A stretch of DNA of 64,000 nt from Sindora glabra (taxonomy: Eukaryota > Streptophyta > Magnoliopsida > Fabales > Fabaceae), in the NCBI GenBank assembly GCA_020226215.1, contig CM035235.1, positions 40,225,457 through 40,289,456 of the forward strand, in the 5' to 3' direction. This document shows positions 61,270-64,000 of the stretch, piece by piece. Under the pieces are notes generated by a model. That model had not been told where the DNA came from, did no database searches, and saw only the letters and a list, made by a program, of their open reading frames with translations. The stretch's first letter is position 1. Each line of letters starts with the position of its first letter. The translations under genes and the position numbers were made by a program.

Positions 61270-61924
61270 AAAAATGAAAATGGTAGACTATTAATATTAG
61301 TTATGAACTCTAGAAACATTTCTATAAAAAAAGAATTAAATTTTTTATTTACAACATTTTAACATAATAATTCCCTCTACTTCTTAATATATGTCCTTTA
61401 AGAAAATTGTTAAGTAATCTTAATTACATTAAAAATTATGTGTAATTTTTGAAGTTATTCTTTATTTCTCTCTATTAATATTTTCTTTTCTATTATTTAT
61501 CTATTCTTATTTTATAATGCTTGGCTGGTGTTGTCATTTTCATTTAAGATACGATAGAATTAGAAAAAATTTACTAATATTCTATTGAATTTATAAATTG
61601 AAAGATAAAAAATAATTTCCTTTCAAAATGACAGTTAAAAGGAAACTCGCATAAAAAATTAGCAATTCAATTAGTATCTTGAGTCATTAGCTACTTTCAT
61701 GTATTGGTTCACTAAATTTTCTCATATTTTAAAAAATATATTAGAGAATATGAGATTTCTATATTTTATTTAAATTTTTAAAAAACATTTTCATGAGTGC
61801 AAACATTTATGAAAATATTTTTAACTTAATATTCTTTCAAAATCTTTTCATGGAATAGTAGGTATCCTACCTTCTCTCATAACATGATAATATTTAATTA
61901 ATATAAAAAATTATTTTATCCACC

Positions 61925-62460
61925 TTATCACTCATTACAATTAATCACTGCTTACTACTATCTATCATCGATTATCACACATTTTTAGTTATTATTGTTG
62001 ACTATCACTCATTGTTATGACTACTTATTTTTAATAATTATTATCGATCACCACGCATCGCTGGTAATCAGTATTGACCACTGCCAACAATTAATAACTA
62101 TCGTTTATCATTACTTATCATCAATAATTATTATTAACTATCATTCATTACTAATAATCATTATTAGTTATCATCCACCGCTTATAACTATAGTTCATTG
62201 CTACTCACATTGTTTATCATTATTTACCATCATCCATTATTGGTAACTACAATCAACTACTATTTATCATTGATTATTATTACGAACCAATATTTATTGT
62301 TAGTGATTATTGTTGGTTGCACACTCATCTGATGTTACAACTAACTACTACTTATTATTAATAACTACTGCTAACAACCACTGCTAACCATTAATTCATC
62401 ATTGATAATTATTATTTATCGTCATCTATCACTATTAATAATCCTTGACCACTATATACC
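61925..62460. repeat. Cryptically simple ATC/ACT/ATT-rich region
   Basis: About 535 bp is made of permuted short words (TATCATT, ATTACT, AATAACTA, CATCAAT, CCACTG) without a fixed period. It looks like a heavily mutated complex microsatellite. The open frame across it is compositional. Confidence 0.75.
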
Positions 62461-62649
62461 TTAATAAATTACTCAATTTTTAATAAAAATATTTTGATAA
62501 TCTATTAATATTTTTTAAAAATAATTAAAACATAATAATTATAAAAATATTTTTAATTCAATTAAATATGAAAATATTATAATTTAAAAAAATTAAAGTA
62601 TTAAAAATTATATTCTCAAAAATATTAAAAATTTTTAAAATATTTGATT

Positions 62650-62943
62650 TGAGGATAAGCCGACTCGTGTTTTGGGAACAGAGGCTTTTCTTCGGCCACG
62701 TCGGTCGCCACTGAGGATCCCGGTCCCGCTGTCCTTAGGCTATCCAACGCAAAAATTTTGACTAATGGGCGCAAGCACTGAGCTCCAACGGGGTAGGAAA
62801 CAACCCATAATTTATCTCGGCTGTTGGCTCGTTCTGCGTGGGGATCGAGCCATTCTCTTTGGTTCGTGGGAAAAATTATACTGAGTTGAAGTTGTGAGTT
62901 TCAGCCTGTGGTGCATGAAAATTCATCTCCTTTATTTGGTGCA
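62650..62943 (+). promoter_or_regulatory. Promoter/5' leader region of the ABCG gene
   Basis: Base composition changes abruptly from >75% AT to roughly balanced at ~62,655 (CCGACTCGTG, TCGGCCACGTCGGTCGCC) and remains so until the start codon. This looks like a 5' leader or proximal promoter. A CCACGT core is visible. It could instead be an inserted foreign piece. I recognise no coding content. Confidence 0.4.
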
Positions 62944-63296
62944 ATGGAAGAGGGGACTAGTTTCAGGATAGGCAGTTCATCAATTTGGAGAGGCAAAGAC
63001 ATGGAGATTGTCTCCAACTCTTTCCAGGACGATGAAGAAGCTCTTAAACGGGCTGCTATTCTGAAGCTTGAATCGCAAGAAAGTATGAATTGGATTGAAG
63101 GGCCAGTGAAAATTGACGAGGAGAATAATGAAAGGTTTTTGCAGAAATTTAGGAACCGCATTGATAGGTAAAAATCTCACCTTTTTACGGTATGCAGATC
63201 TGTGATGACATTTTCAACAGATGTGTTCTATCAGTTTGCTTTCTTCTTTAAAAATTATTCAAATTTGGTTTTAATTTTATAACTCTTTATATATAC

Positions 63297-63343
<47 letters not shown>

Positions 63344-64000
63344 CTACAGTAGAAGTTAGATTTGAGCACTCGAATGTTGAAGCAGAAGGTAGTGTAGGAA
63401 GCAGAGCTTTGCCCACAATCTCTAACCTCGTACTTGATGAACTGGAGGCAAGTTGCAACAACGTTAATATAATTTCCAACATGAGGATCATAAGATTTTA
63501 CTATGTAGTGTTATTAAGATTTGGTATTTTTCCTTTTAAAGGGCCTTTTGAGCTTCCTTCATATAATTTCAAGTGGAAGACAAAAGGTGAAAATTCTTCA
63601 GGATATAAGTGGAATAGTCAAGCCAGGCCGGTAAGATTGCACTGCAGATTCTGTTCTTATTACGAATATTTCTGTTTTTATACTTCCAAAGTACAGATTC
63701 TATTTATCCAGTTAAGGTTCCATTTAGTTGACATTCTAGTTATCAAACTTAATCTTCACCTTTACAGAATGACATTGCTTTTGGGTCCTCCAAGTTCTGG
63801 GAAGACCATCCTCTTGTTGGCTTTGGCTGGAAAGCTTGATTTGAACCTGAAGGTGAAAACCCATAGTTAAGAGAATAGGGTAAAATTGATGGTTGACTAA
63901 AGGAAGCAGTTTTTTAAGCCCTGTTTTCTTTCTCTCTCCTCTAACTAATTAAATATGACTTTTTTATTAGATATCAGGAAAGGTGACTTATAATGGTCAT
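62944..64000 (+). CDS. PDR-type ABCG transporter, 5' part, probably disrupted
   Basis: Exons recognised: 62944-63167, exon 2 (coding from ~63,340 to 63,447), 63542-63630, 63768-63852 and 63971 onward past the edge. Exon 1 has the full-size ABCG N-terminus (DDEEALKRAAILKL, ERFLQKFRNRIDR). Exon 2 gives VEVRFEHSNVEAEGSVGSRA, exon 3 VKILQDISGIVKPGR, exon 4 Walker A GPPSSGKT, and the next ISGKVTYNGH. Full-length relatives have ~1,400 residues and export hormones, terpenoids or cuticle lipids at the plasma membrane; the substrate here is unknown. Oddities: exon 1 lacks about 35-40 residues after the ALK-AA-KL motif; a TA microsatellite replaces the start of exon 2 and its acceptor; intron 2 seems to use a GC donor. 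The only nearby AG (63,349) shifts the frame. It may be a pseudogene. Confidence 0.85.
63292..63339. repeat. (ATAC)n-(AT)n microsatellite at the ABCG exon 2 boundary
   Basis: A short TACA run passes into ~31 bp of pure AT that ends in AATTTCTACAG, directly fused to the exon 2 coding sequence. No AG occurs in the ~100 bases before it, so the normal acceptor has been lost. Confidence 0.9.

Noticed and set aside
61995..62246. 83-codon His/Ile/Tyr-rich frame
   Set aside because: Compositional product of the simple-sequence region.
1..64000. CRISPR arrays, bacterial operons, phage or plasmid origins
   Set aside because: The sequence is clearly plant nuclear DNA with spliced genes; the tandem repeats lack regular unique spacers of CRISPR type.
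1..64000. Integrated pararetrovirus (caulimovirus) sequence
   Set aside because: The reverse-transcriptase relics match gypsy, copia or LINE patterns; no movement-protein or coat-protein-like motif was seen.

Overview
The window is nuclear DNA from a flowering plant, almost certainly a eudicot. Reasons: very AT-rich intergenic DNA, genes split by GT-AG introns, two plant gene families, and relics of plant Ty1/copia, Ty3/gypsy, LINE, PIF/Harbinger, Stowaway-like and hAT-like elements. I cannot name the species from sequence alone.

Only two real protein-coding genes are supported, both on the + strand and about 47 kb apart. The first (9,144-15,996, six exons, 640 aa) is a complete Golgi-type putative methyltransferase of the PMT15/PMT16 kind, linked in the literature to pectin/homogalacturonan methylation. 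The second (62,944 to the window edge) is the 5' part of a PDR-type ABCG transporter. Its exon 1 is short for the family. A TA microsatellite has replaced the 5' end of exon 2 together with its splice acceptor, so it may be a damaged allele or pseudogene, unless the microsatellite is an assembly error.

Layout. 1-8,990: AT-rich upstream DNA with old duplications, a hairpin-type inverted repeat (7,737-8,020), a possible SINE head and two copies of a dispersed ~230 bp repeat. 9,144-15,996: PMT gene. 16,000-20,000: intergenic DNA with a pyrimidine tract and a MITE-like repeat. 20,000-31,000: degraded transposons, including a PIF/Harbinger transposase (-) and a shrunken Ty1/copia element (-, 21,118-23,040). 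31,000-35,700: a probable long gypsy LTR (-) with a recognisable initiator-Met primer-binding site. 35,765-36,175: a decayed copy of the last PMT exon with its flanking intron. 36,610-44,106: a gypsy complex (+) with two ~1.1 kb LTRs followed by gag and pol relics. 44,090-44,365: a LINE reverse-transcriptase fragment (-). 44,400-55,900: AT-rich DNA with direct and tandem repeats, a Stowaway-like MITE and microsatellites. 55,940-57,230: the 5' end of a better-preserved Ty1/copia element. 58,283-60,168: an unusual foldback element whose inverted arms start with arrays of ~30 bp tandem repeats and which is flanked by a perfect 7 bp target-site duplication. 60,300-62,640: a hAT-like MITE and low-complexity DNA. 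62,650-64,000: promoter/5' region and first exons of the ABCG gene.

The two genes do not form an operon or an obvious pathway pair. The most interesting objects are the foldback element, the PMT exon relic about 20 kb from its parent gene, and the microsatellite-broken ABCG exon. I did not find a convincing new multi-gene system.
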